Positions 33,880 to 46,014 of a DNA stretch of 64,000 nucleotides are shown in pieces (position 1 is the first letter of the stretch; every line of letters starts with the position of its first letter). Source of the DNA: Sphagnum compactum (lineage: Eukaryota; Bryophyta; Sphagnopsida; Sphagnales); assembly GCA_965153455.1 (NCBI GenBank), contig OZ234493.1, forward strand, positions 17,908,213-17,972,212, read 5' to 3'. Under the pieces are notes generated by a model. It was not told where the DNA came from. It searched no databases and saw only the letters and a program-made list of their open reading frames with translations. The translations under genes were made by a program, and so were the position numbers.

Positions 33880-34110
33880 TTTAAAGGAGCCATGGCCCAA
33901 TAGAAGCACCTCTCTGAACCCCCAGTTGCAAAATGGAAATAAATGTGCTCCTCAAGTTTTCACCTTTTCAGTTTATATACAGCAAGTTGAACTTGGGCAA
34001 AACCATATGGGATAAAACCAAGGTGCTATTTGGAACATCTTGGGGAAAGTATTTGAGAACACTTTGGGAATTATTTGGGAACCCTGTGTGAACATAAAGA
34101 GAACACTTTG
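33880..34110. repeat. Dispersed TTCCCAA/AATAGCACC repeat (inverted copy)
   Basis: Reverse complement of 9230-9450, with CACCTTTTCAGTTTATA, GGGCAAAACCATATGGGA and GTGCTATTTGGAACAT boxes. Confidence 0.55.
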
Positions 34111-34559
34111 GGAACAAAGTGGGAAAAAAAATTTCCCTCCCCCCCTCCCCCTCCCCCAAGAAAAATAACTGCACTTTTTTCCACTGCATGCTAAGCCTTC
34201 TCATTGACTGCATGAAATTTTTCTTTCCAAAATTGTTCTTTAATACCCCCTTCCAAGAGCCGGGGCACCAATTCAGCTGGAAGATGGCATTCGTAATGAC
34301 GGAATTTGTACGATACCGATTTTGAAATTTGTCTTTCTAGCCCAAAAAAACCTCTTTTACTTCTTGCATTTCTTTTACTTTATGGAAATGTGACAATTTT
34401 AAAGGTGCCAGCCTTTCCTTTCGGTGGTGGAGTGAGTTTCGTGCAATCACTTTACAACCTCAGAAAAAAAACTTCAATCGGTAAAGAAGTACCTCAGTTC
34501 TTTACAGCGAGAAGATAGACCCTTCTCCTATACCAACAATTTGTCGGTCAAGTTCACAT

Positions 34560-34920
34560 TTGGCACTTGTGTGAAGAACAATGGCAGGTCACTCTTTCTC
34601 CAAACCCAAATGGAAATTTCAGGCTAACTTCGGGGCTTGACACTTTCGTGAATGATAAAGTGCACTATTTGTTCTTGAAATCCGAAAAAGGTAAATTCAC
34701 CCTAATGTTGACATTTGATACTAATCCTCACCATAACATAATTTTTGCTCGAAACCCAATAGAAAATTCCAGGCTACTTTTGGCACTAGTTCAAATACTG
34801 AGTGGTTCATTCTTTCTTGGAACCTGCGAATCCAAATTTCAGGCTAATTTTCACACTTGTGGAAACCATGAAAATCTCAAGTTAATTTTGAGACTTGTGA
34901 GAATAATAAGGGGGTTGTCA
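34560..34920. repeat. Degenerate tandem repeat array, second stretch (right arm)
   Basis: Inverted counterpart of 8430-8790. The repeated boxes are AAATTTCAGGCTAA, GGCACTAGTTC/CACACTTGTGG and TCATTCTTTCTTGGAACC. It yields a 118-residue ORF similar to the left-arm ORF. The similarity reflects arm duplication, and no domain is visible. Confidence 0.55.
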
Positions 34921-36069
34921 TAGTACCTTTATCATTTTGGCAATGAACTGCCAAATAATTATTTCAATTTAAAATCTTACCTTCAGCACTTCAGCACCTG
35001 GTTTTTTAATATTCTGAAATTTTTGGTAGGTAATAATTATATAAAATAATAAATAGAATTTTATTAATGTTATGGAACAAGCTCGTGTATCTAGACTGTT
35101 TCAGTTCAACAGACAGTTGAACTTTTTAAGTTTATTAAAATTTCTACACAAATAATGAATAATTTTTCAAAAATTCGACAAAACAAAAAATAACTTAATT
35201 TATACCGAAATGGTAAAGTTACTACGATAGCTGTCCAATGTTGAGTCTTCTTCCCTAGCATCACTAGGGCAAACTAGGGCAAATTTTCATCCTTCATAGG
35301 GGGAGGCAAAGAAAAGAAATTCATTCTATTTCATCACATATTGTCTTGGATGAGGTTGTTAGTTGCCAAAACGCATCCAAGTCACTCATCCTCTTCGCTA
35401 GGATGAAGTGAGGTATAATGAACATGAGATCCATACCCTTGCCTCATTGCTCCTCAAACCCTACCCACCATCCCCACCAACAATTACAAAAAACATTATT
35501 GGTGCCATTTTGCACTCACACCATTGTTTCATTTGTCGACAGCTGATCTGCAAGTTTTTCACCAAATAGGTGTACCATGATGTTGTGTAGATTGCTAAAA
35601 TCCAATTCTAGGTGACTAGTTAGTTGTAACATTTGCAAGTTCAAGAAACAACATCCTACTTGTTGTTCTTGAAAGTTGAAATGGCCACTCCCAATTCAAG
35701 CTTTACTTGCTCGATTTATGACAAGATTTGTTACTCCCGCTCTTCCAAGTATGAAGTTGCTTGTCGAATTTTTTAATAAATGGATTTGTGCAAATTTAAT
35801 GGAATAGGTGTTTTTAATTTTGAAGAGATGCAAAGGAGAGAATTTTTATTCTAGAAACACAAAGTATGCATTTTTTAAGTTTTTAGTTTTCAGAATTTAT
35901 AGTTTTGTAGTGTTTTCTGAAGTTCAATATGGTCTTTGTGAGTTTTCTAGTTTTTAATTTGCTCTTTTAAGGTGATATGTTCTTTATGAGGTTTTATCAT
36001 TATTCATAGCTTGGGCATTCCATCATGTTTTCTTCAAATTTTTCAACATTTCAATTCGTTCAGAAACCC

Positions 36070-37170
36070 AAAGCCTTTGCACACAACCTTTGCACACAAC
36101 AATTGTTGGGTTTATCCACATCATGAAATGCAAGGTCTATTCTTTAATTACAAACAAGGACAAGGTTGTTCATTGTAAATGGGATATTTAAACAAAAACA
36201 TCCAATTTATATTGTTGTGCATGATATATTAAGGTTTGGAGTGAAAAAAGGTGGGGATACATTGCAAAAGATTGTGCACCCTTTAAAAATATGTGCTTGT
36301 ATACTTATTATGGTCCTCATTTGGTTTTGGTCAAAATAACCAAACTTATAAATGAATGAATTGTTCAAATGAAGACATTGTTTCATGTTTTGGCCCATGG
36401 TTGACCAATGTTGGAATATGAAACCATGTATCAACTATTTGTTAGTTTAGGGGTCTTAAACAATCTAACAATCCACTGATTTGATTTTGTTATTGGATCC
36501 TTGTTGAAGATATGTACATCGAAGTCTATAATGCTACTATTAAGGCTATACAATCTACTCAATTTATAGCTTGTTCATATGACAAAGTTGCAACAATCAA
36601 CAATCGATGTTGGATTGTGTCCATGCATATGTGGTTGAATCTTGGACCATGGTAGTTATCTTGGTGTGTGTTGAAAAGGTTGTGTACAAATTAGGCTTAA
36701 ATAACTTCATTAAAATGATTATGAATGCATTTATGAATTGTGGGGGGATGATTAGGGAGGATCTATCTAATAAGCTTTTGTGTTTTGGTGTAGATGGTGT
36801 TTTGATAGTTCAAAGGGGAAAAATAAGAGTCACGTAAAAAATAATAAAAAAATCATGGGCACCATTTTTTATGGGCGTTCATTTTGTTGTTCAGAGTAAC
36901 TTGACAATTCAATCCTTGTCTGGCATAAAGATTGAGTCTTCATGATGAACTTGTATGGTGATTTCAACCTTTCACTCAAAAAACATTTGGAGTTTGAATA
37001 CTAGCTCAAATTTTGGAAATCAATGACAATTTTTTTTAAAAGAATGTTAAAACAAGGTGGATGTCGATGTTGGAGTCATTAAAGAAAATCATGACATAAT
37101 ATCGTCCATTGCTTGCAATGATGTAAATTAATTACAATTCAACCCTAAGTGGCCAAGGTGAAACATAACT
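36070..37170 (+). pseudogene. hAT-like (DUF4371-type) transposase remnant
   Basis: Readable pieces in order, across frame changes and stops: H-I-M-K-C-K-V and K-D-K-V-V-H-C-K-W-D near 36120-36185; T-L-F-H-V-L-A-H-G then M-L-E-Y-E near 36375-36425; D-K-V-A-T-I-N-N-R-C-W near 36580-36613; H-A-Y-V-V-E-S-W and C-F-G-V-D-G-V at 36621-36800; L-S-L-K-K-H-L-E-F near 36970; N-V-K-T-R-W-M-S-M-L near 37043-37075. This is the domain order of plant hAT-like DUF4371 elements. The piece crosses 36418 without interruption, the point where the left-arm copy stops. It is not functional. Confidence 0.72.
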
Positions 37171-37189
37171 TAATTGGTTTTTGTCAATT

Positions 37190-37810
37190 TATTTGAAGTT
37201 GTTTGTGATGTGACAAATTTGGAAACTTGAATAAATAAGCTCAAAATCTTTGAATTGTGTGGGAAATAACAAAGGCAAAGGTTGAATGACTTTTAAATAT
37301 TTCTGGTGAGTCATTTGTGATGTGGCAAATTTGGAAAGTTGAATGTATACTATTCAAAATATTTGAATGGCTTTGTAAATGGCAAAGGCATATCTTGAAT
37401 GATTTTTATAAAAAATGGTGATTGGTTTGTGATGTGGAAAATTTGGAAAGTTGAATGCAAAATGTTGAAAATATTTGATTTGGTTGGTAAATGGCAAAAA
37501 TGAAGTTGAATGGTTCTTCTAAAAAATTGTGAATGGTTTGTGATGTGTTAGACTTGGAAAGTTGAATGCAAAATGTTGAAATTTTTTGCTTTGTTTAGTA
37601 AGTGGTAGAGGCATATTTTGTATTTGTTTTTAAAAAAAATTGTGAGTGGTTTGTGATGTGGTAGATTTGGAAAGTTAAATACAAAATATTGAAAATATTT
37701 GATATGATTGGTAAATGGTAGAGGTGAATCTTGAATGTGTTTTTAAAAGAAATTTTGAATTGTTTGTGATGTGGTATATTTCGAAAGTTGGATGGACAAT
37801 GCCCAAACAT
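37190..37810. repeat. 112-bp satellite-like tandem array, six units
   Basis: The box GTTTGTGATGTG plus (A/G/T)AATTTGGAAAGTTGAATG recurs with its TTTGTGATG at 37202, 37314, 37426, 37537, 37650 and 37763, a spacing of 111-113 bases. Diverged units reappear at about 39535-39870 and 40290-40800. It lies wholly in the segment absent from the left arm and directly follows the hAT remnant. Confidence 0.85.
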
Positions 37811-40800
37811 TATGAGAAATTATGTCCATGACAACTTCACTATTTGCAACTAGAGCTTTGAAAATTTACTTTGGAATTACATTGTAACTTTCCCATGAAA
37901 ATATGAGGAACTAAAAAATAAAATGTCATGTCAAAATTCATGGAGTTCTATTGTAACTACATATTAGTCACAAGATGGACCCCTATATGGATGAATGTAT
38001 GTATTGTATATATAGTTTTGATAATTATGTTTGACTTTGTTAACAAGTTGCATTAAAGTCATATATGATGATTATAATACAATTGGAATAAATGAAATAG
38101 TTTTTTTGCAACTACTTTACAACTACTACCTACAATAATAATATAAATATTATTTACTTATTATAAATATTAAATATTAAATATCATTATTATACATTAG
38201 TATCTAGATTCTAAATTAATTGTTAATATACTTAGTAGATAAACTATGTTAATGTAGAACCATCTACCACCCATTGTTGGTCGATGATTGAACGATTTTG
38301 GATTTTTATTGTTTTTTATCTATTTTATGTGATGCAAAGCATTATGGGAATGTTAAAATAAAACTTTACATTATATGTTCAAACTCTAAGGGCAAATAAA
38401 CAACATAGAAAAACACAAAACATGTCAATAAACATAGTGTGTTTTTAAAGAAAATGACTGTTTATTTCGAAATCTCGTATTTTCCTTGTTTCTTACCCAT
38501 TTTTAACAATTTAAAGTGTTATGGGTGTGTCAAGTTAAGATCTAAATATTATTTGAATTCCAAAAATGAAAAGAAACACAAAAGAGCCATGAAGAAATGA
38601 ATGTGCTGAATTTCAAAGTGTGAATTATGTTAGTGACCAATCCTTGACCCTACTTACTTTTGACAACCATATCTTTTTCATTTTATTTTGTTTTTGAGTT
38701 ATTTAACCAATTGTAAGTGCACTAAATTAAGGTCTAAAATAACCTTTTGCATTTGAAAGGCAAGGGACAATGTATTAGGATCCAAAGCTCTCTAAGAGCT
38801 TAAATGTTGGCTCATTGGCATGTTTTATAATAATTGTAAATGAGTTGCAACTAGGATGCAATTAATTTTTTTATCCCATATTATTTGTCCTACCTTTCAA
38901 GTTTGTAAAATATATATAATTAAGTGCATTAGGAGTATTAAAAAACAAATGACACCTGGTATAAGCCAATAACAAAAGGTTTGGCCTTAAAAGGTAAACC
39001 CAAAATAAAATATGATTATCCCAAATGACCAATCTACCTAACCTAAAAATTGTAAGTAGTGATGCCTACCTATTTTAAGACTACATATTTTATTGGCCCT
39101 AAGTTGAATGACATACATTAAATTATTAAAGATATTAAATATCAAAATAAATTTAGAATTCTCACATGTCCATTGATGATTTGTGAATAGATCATTGTCA
39201 CATCAACACATTGTTGCCTATGTAGTTACAACATAATGACATGATAGTTGTAATGCAACAACATATTATTACAACATAGTGATAAAGTAGTTGTAACATA
39301 GTGGTATAATAGTTGCAATGATGTAGTTGCAACATAATTGCATGAGTTGCATATGTATAATTTCATAGATGATGAATTGTGCTATTGCAACTTTTACAAC
39401 ACATCTGATGGCACTCAAGCTATAGAAATATGTTGAATTGCAAATGGTTGTGGCATGCAAATGGTTATTGTAAACTAAAATTACAACTAAAACCCAATTA
39501 CAAGCCTAGTTGCAAAACACCTATTTTTTCATAATGAAAATCTTTCATTTGTTTGGTAAATGGCAAAGGCATATATTGAATGGTTTTTAAAAGAACATTG
39601 TAGGTGGTTTATGATATGGAAAATTTGGAAACTTGAATGTGAATGTTCAAAATATTTGATTTGTTTAGTAAATGACAAAGGCATATATTGAAATTTAAAA
39701 AAAAACCTTATGGGTGGTTTGTGATGCAACAAATTTGAAAAGTTAAATGCAAAAGTTCAAAATATTTGATTTTTTTGGCAAATGGCAAATGAAAATCTTG
39801 GATGGTTTGAGATGTTTGTGATGTGGCATATTTGAAAAGTTCAATGCAAAATGTAATAAAATGAAATTCATGGTTTTGGGTTTTGTTCTTTTAAAAGTTG
39901 AAATCAATGAGTGTGCACACGATGATGACATTTTCCTATGCTTAAAGTTCATGATTTTTTTTCACGTTATAGAATGCTACAAAGAGTGGGCCCCTACTTG
40001 TCATATATTTATTAGTAATTACTTTGTTGGTTACATAAAGTCTTAACAATGTGGAGTCTAGATTAATTTTCAAAACCTCTCCTCTTCATTGCTACTAATA
40101 TGTAATGGTTTCAAGTTGTTACCACATTTGTATGTGTTTCTTTTGTTATGACCCCCTTCTGTGCATTTCCCATAGTGTCAACTTGGCATTCTATTTCACA
40201 ATTATAATACATGATGATTAATAATGAATAGTGAAATTGGTAGTAGCCACTTGATGATGAGAACATTACAACACTTTATTGCTTAATTTTATTTTTCTTT
40301 GAATGGTTTGTGAAATGGTAGTTATAAAAATTTGAATTTAGGATTATCAAAATCTTTGATTTGTTTAGTAAATGGTAGACACAAATTTTGAATGATTTCT
40401 AGTAAGTTTTTGTGAATGGTTTGTGATGTGGTAGATTTGGAAATTTAAATGTAAAGTGCATAAGTTTTTTAGATGTTTTGGTCCATGGTATAGGCAAAAT
40501 TGAAATCATTTTAATTCAACTATTATGAGTTGTTTGTGATGTGATGTGACAAATTTGGACATTGTAATGTAAAATCGGTCAGTTCTTTGAATTGTGTTGT
40601 CCACGGCACATTTAGAACTTGAAACCATTTAATTAATTTATTTTGGGTTATGATGTGGCAACTATAGAAATTGTAATGTAAAGGGGATTAATTGTTTAAA
40701 TAATTGTTGGAGGCCATGGCAAAAGGCCCATAAAAAGCTGGATACATTTGTGAATTTGGTTTGATTTGTTTATGATATGGTAGATGTAGGAATTTGAATG

Positions 40801-43800
40801 CAAAACCAACATCATGCTTGAATTATTTTTTTTATGGAAAATGTAAAAATTGTAATGTTTCTGTTGATTTTTTTCAAGTTTTTTGCTCAAGGGTAGAGGC
40901 AAATGCTCAAGATGATTTTATATTTTCTACTATATTTTTTTGGTTTGTTGTGATGTATCATTTTATTGGTAAGCTATTTGTGACATTCACTTGTTAATGG
41001 GGCTTGCATGTGTGTTGCCATTAGTGGAGACCATGCAATTTCTCTTGAAATTTGTTAAGAAGAGGGATACTTTCATTTGCAAGTTCATAGTCACAATGAA
41101 GGTCTACCAAGGTCAATTGTATACATTGTATTGTGACACCACCTTTTCCTTCCAAGGTGATGAATTCATGTCCTTTCATGGGTTGTCACAATAGGACCAT
41201 CAATAAATCCATAGGATGTGAATGATTGACTACAACACCATTTCCATTCAACATCTTGCATTTTTTTTAAATGATGAAGAAACATGGGTTCATTGGGGTG
41301 CAATTTACCTTAAAACAAGTACAATATGCTTCTTGTCACAAAAGCATCATTTGCACTCATCGTGGAGTTAATGAAATTTAAATGCAAATGTAAGTTCCTA
41401 ACCCCCTTAGAATTATATCATTTGTATTGTTTACAAATAAAATATAATGTTCATATGTTTGTGCTTGGATTATGACAAATCTCTTTACATGGTTTGAATG
41501 AATTTATTTTGTGTTGTTTTTTATTATGATGTGACATATTTCCCTTTGTTTTTCATTTTTTTAATCAAATTTGCCACATTGCAATAATGGAAAATTTTCT
41601 TCAAGTTATTATATCAAATGTTGTTATGTTTGTTGAATGGCAAAAGTAATGAACTTACAATTGCAAGATTAGATGTTATATCGCATCAAAGGTGTTACAT
41701 TGCAACAATGCAGCAACAATGATGCAAGGTGTTACATTGCAAGATTAGATGTGATATTATTAATAATTGTAAACTAATGAATTGGATTATCTCCTTTAAT
41801 GATCCAAACCTATCTACCAAATGGTGATTAGAGCAAATGTCTAACCAAATATGAGACACCAATAGCAATAAATTGGGTAATATGTATTGTATTTTTGATG
41901 AAATACAATTGTTTTATGTCTATGAAAGCTAGTAACATCAATAAATGTGCACAAGATGCAATGCTTGTGAAAAGCATTATAGGCCAAAATGATGATTTTT
42001 GATTGGTCAATTACAATCATTGTCTCGTATGGTTACATTTTAAAAGGTCTCTCATCTTATATTGTAGTAGCTTACCTTGACAACTTTGACACATGTTTGT
42101 CAAACAATTAATTAATTTTGAAATTTTCATTTGACAAATGATATATCCTCAAATATTTCATCAAATTCTTTATTTCCTTTAGAATTTGTTTTCCTGATTT
42201 TTTTGAAAATTTCAGCATTTTTGAAAATAATTTAATTAGTTTCAAATTGGCTTAGATACTAATTATTATCTCATTTTTCATGTTTATGAGTGAAGAATAA
42301 GAAAAAATTGACACACTACCTTAGATGTGATAAATAGTGTTGGAGGCCCAAATAGGGGTATGGGTAGAGTTGGTTAGGATCATTCTTTTTTTTTCAAATT
42401 TTGTAACATAATCACAATGAGAGCATTTCGAAACAAATATCAACGCCATTGGTGAGCTTTTTGTACATGACCATTAAAACAATATCCAATAAACATAACC
42501 ATGGCAACACTTTGCCCCAAAGAAGTTTTTGCAATTATGTTATGAAAAAAAAGAAAATTGTCCAAACTTTGGAATGAGTGTCACCTTTTGACAATTTTGC
42601 ATTAAGAAAACAAATGAATTTTGTATCTTGGAGTCGACATTCTATCAATTTATTTTTATCAAGTTATTTTTATCTAACATGTTTCTACTTAATGCACTTG
42701 ACTTTTTTGAACTGCGAGATACTTGAATGAAAGTTCGTTAAGTATTTCATCACACACAATGTTCACCCTAATTAGGTGAAAATAATATTTGCATGTGAGA
42801 TGTTCGCCTCCTGTCAAGAGTAATCGTAAAGTTTGTAACCATTGGTGTGATCTTAAGGTTGCGTGAAGAGTATGTTTTTATTCATCTTTATCCTTTCATT
42901 CTTCCATTGTCAATTTTCAACACACTAGACTTAGAGAAAGATAAATGTTAGTTTGAACATCATCGAAAATTTAAAAAAAGATTGATGGTTGGAACCATCA
43001 TAGGGGAGACAAAAGGAAAGGCCAAAAGACGCACAACCCACATGAACCAAAACAAAGGGAGAGAGCTAATCCCTCTTGTGGTAGGAAACTATCTCACCCA
43101 CGGCCCCTTTAATGTCGCCTGCATGCAAATCATAAGCTCTAATAGTAATGAGAGGTCTAAAACAAGCATAATTTGCCAACGCAATCTTCCTCTCTATGGC
43201 AAAGGTTAAAGCACGATGAAAAACAATATTAACATGTTATCTAAAAAATTGAATGCAAAAAGACAAGGATAAATGATCTCCCAATTGTTTGAACACCATC
43301 TCCTTCCTCAAGAAGCCAAAGCAAAACATAAGGCTACTTTACTTGTGACACTTCTAAGAGTCATAACCAATTACTCTTCATCAACCAATCACATTTTCAA
43401 GTGACTACAAAAACACACAATTGGTGTATTTTTATTTAAAGGGCAAGATTTTACCATCAATTGAGAAAAAGTTTGTAGAGAGCTGGCTAAACTGTTAGAA
43501 ACTACCCCAAAACTAAAAGGCCAGTTGAAATGTGGTGAGATTTTCCCCTAATTTGTTTCGCCGAGAATTCGGCAAAATTTTTCAGGGAATTTTGGAAACA
43601 TGTTTTTACAAAAAATTATAAGAGAAAAATTCTGCCAAAAAAAAGAAACAGTGATCAGGATCAGTGTTGGGTGGTCCTTTTACTTTCACGAAAAACCAAC
43701 CTTTGGTTCTGGTTTTGAAGATCAGATTCAGGTTAACCTCAGGTTAACCGTGGTTCTAGTCACTTTTTTGGGCCCTGCCGGAGGGACTATCACATTGGAT

Positions 43801-44136
43801 CCAACTTTTGGAAGTATTACCTTATTAAAATCAATTTCACATTAGGTGAACCAGTTTCTTTGGTGAAAGTGTTTACACTGTATAGATTGGAATGGATTTT
43901 TTTGGAGTGGACACAGTAGGTAGATGTACAACATCTTATCTATTGGCAGAGCCAGCGTGTTTGTGATGCCTTTTTTGTTTTCAAAAAACATGTATCTTGA
44001 TCCTAGGTTTTGGTTGCAGTTCCACATGTAAATCAAACTCTCAACTGAGTTTGTAGGTCCAATTCTTTAAAAAAAATTGATTAAAGTTTCAGCTCCAAAT
44101 ATCAGACTCAGTTCCGATTCAGTTCTTACTTGCCAA
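37811..44136. other. Intergenic DNA unique to the right arm, with diverged satellite units
   Basis: Diverged 112-bp units lie at about 39535-39870 and 40290-40800. A degenerate array of GTAGTTGCAACATAATG-like phrases is at 39195-39400. From 41000 to 44136 nothing is recognised. Short ORFs are AT-rich and lack domains. Confidence 0.5.
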
Positions 44137-44149
44137 AACTAAAACCGAC

Positions 44150-44280
44150 AATTCTTGACCACCAAAGCACATACCTACCCAACATTGGGTCTTTGTGTAA
44201 TGAATTACAATTCTTGACCACCAAAGCACATACCTACTTCCCGTAGGTTGGGTCTTGTTTAATGAATTACATGTTGCAAG
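44150..44280. repeat. Tandem duplication of about 65 bp
   Basis: CAATTCTTGACCACCAAAGC, followed by a GGTCTTxxxTAATGAATTAC box, occurs at 44150 and again at 44210. The left arm (near 6560-6640) has a single copy, so the duplication arose in the right arm. Confidence 0.65.
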
Positions 44281-44635
44281 GGGCTTGATGCCGCTACAGG
44301 GCAAGTGCCCGACAACAAGATATTTCCTGAAATGTTTTAACTTGTGAATCAACTCACACTGATTTTTAATTTTCCACATATATAACTAACTTACAAACCT
44401 TTACCGATGTCCAACATTTAGGTAAAGGCTATTTTCCACCATGAAATATATCGTACACAGGAAAAGGCTTAAATCTGGTGACCAAGTCTTGTTCTACATT
44501 TCAGTGTAATAAGCAGAAGACTTGAATCCAATTGGCCTCATGTGCAAGAGAGAAGTTGGGAACTCTTGTTCAAACGTGTAAACACATGCATTTATTTTTT
44601 ATGTATCAAGACTCGGTCATATTACCGATCGGAAT

Positions 44636-44790
44636 CTGTCTTGCAAAAACCATGCCAAGGCATTGGGAAAAATGCAACATTGATTGGAACCTGCCTTGCA
44701 AAGACCACAAGGCATTTCAAAAATTGGAATCTCGATCCAAATGTGTCTTGCAAAAACCGTAAGGCAATTCAAAAAATGGACGGTGTGCTT
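44636..44790. repeat. 52-bp tandem repeat (right-arm copy)
   Basis: Inverted counterpart of 6055-6215, with TGCAAAGACCACAAGGCATT and TGCAAAAACCGTAAGGCA-type boxes at a 52-base period. Confidence 0.65.
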
Positions 44791-44952
44791 GAAGGGGCAT
44801 TTTGTCTCTCGAAATGCCTCACCTCTTTTTTCATTTGTTTCTCGTGATACCTGGCAAATATCATGGGTATCCACCAGGTATCACAAGAGAAAATGGTTTT
44901 TTTTTTTTTTTGGTCGACACTTTATGCACAGTAATGCCCTTTGGGGTTTGGC

Positions 44953-44968
44953 GGGGGGGGGGGGGGGG
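44953..44968 (+). repeat. Poly-G tract (16 G)
   Basis: The left arm has only about 10 C at the matching place (5872-5881), so the homopolymer has changed length between the arms. Confidence 0.8.
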
Positions 44969-45599
44969 TGTGTCTCTCAATAAGTGGCCCTTGGCTCTAG
45001 CACTTGTTTATTTTTGGAATCACTCACTCTGAAGGCATTTACCCTACACTTCTTGTGGGCGATCTTTGCATGGAAGCCCTCCATAATCAATTAGGAAATT
45101 TCCTTTACATATATTGAACCCTATAGTGTAATATAGGTGCATGAGGTACCATAGTCCCCCAATAGATTTGGCAAACATATGTGGAATGATTAATATATTT
45201 TTCAAAAATTTAGCTTCAGCACTAGATTCTTGACCTTGAACATTTCAGCATAAATAATATTATTAACAAGACAAACCTCTTTGTAACAAGTGTGCTGGTA
45301 CTGTCTCAGTGTGTTTAGACCGAGTTTTCATTTCAGTACTTGAACCCATTGGCCCCAATATATAGATTAAATTTTACTAATTTTTGGCACTTTGTTTAAT
45401 TAAAGTTTCAAGAATTGATAATTTTGAAAATGATTTTTTTGATTGCCAAACCTGTTCAGGGATCATACCGTAGTATGGAGAATCAATATTACTCCATCAA
45501 GTTGCCTTGAACGAGTTAGTCCTAATCACTGTTGTGTAGTTCTTGATTTCAAAAGGAACCTTCCATCCTTCAGTTTTTCAATGGCACTTATTTGTAATC

Positions 45600-46014
45600 T
45601 CAGACAACAGCAGCTTGCTTGAATCACACGCCTCATGTGACTTCCATTTATAGCTAAGCTGGTAGTGTGTGTTCCTCCATCTGCTTATAAAATCTGCAGA
45701 TGCAGTAGCTGCTGCAGCTTCATGAGTTTCCTTCAGTAGTGTTTTGTTCAACTGTTTGTTGTTGCTGTTACAATCAACTAAGTTTGTTTGTTTTTTTTTT
45801 TTTGTTGTTGATGCTTTTAATTCTGCAATCAGTTTCCAAGTTTTGGTTTTTGATTTTTTCCAGAATTTGGTCGTTTGGTTGTTGTGGCAATCAGCTTCAA
45901 AGATTTCAGGTTCTGTTTTTTGAGAGCTGTCCAATATAGGCCTAGTTGGAACTTGGGGGGGATTTTGTAGACAAGCAGCATACTAGCTTGGTTTCAGCTT
46001 GAGTTTTTGCTGGG
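45600..46014 (+). promoter_or_regulatory. Promoter and 5' leader of AAA gene 3
   Basis: It contains the family promoter block: a GCTTGAATCACACGCCTCATG box near 45617, and TATA box TTATAAAA at 45685-45692 followed by GATGCAGTAGCTGC, as in gene 1. The ATG is about 330 bases downstream, against about 840 in gene 1. The leader carries TTTGTTTG and poly-T tracts. Confidence 0.65.

Larger units (their letters stand above)
30057..45571. repeat. Right arm of the large inverted segmental duplication
   Basis: Inverted partner of 5262-17003. It lacks the equivalent of 11097-14624 (the whole of gene 1), joined at 32470/32471. It retains about 7.7 kb (36419-44136) missing from the left arm. The outer edge at 45571 lies about 30 bases before the promoter block of gene 3. 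Confidence 0.85.

Noticed and set aside
42982-43209. 75-residue plus ORF with basic composition
   Set aside because: Short, no homologous motif, no promoter or splice context recognised.
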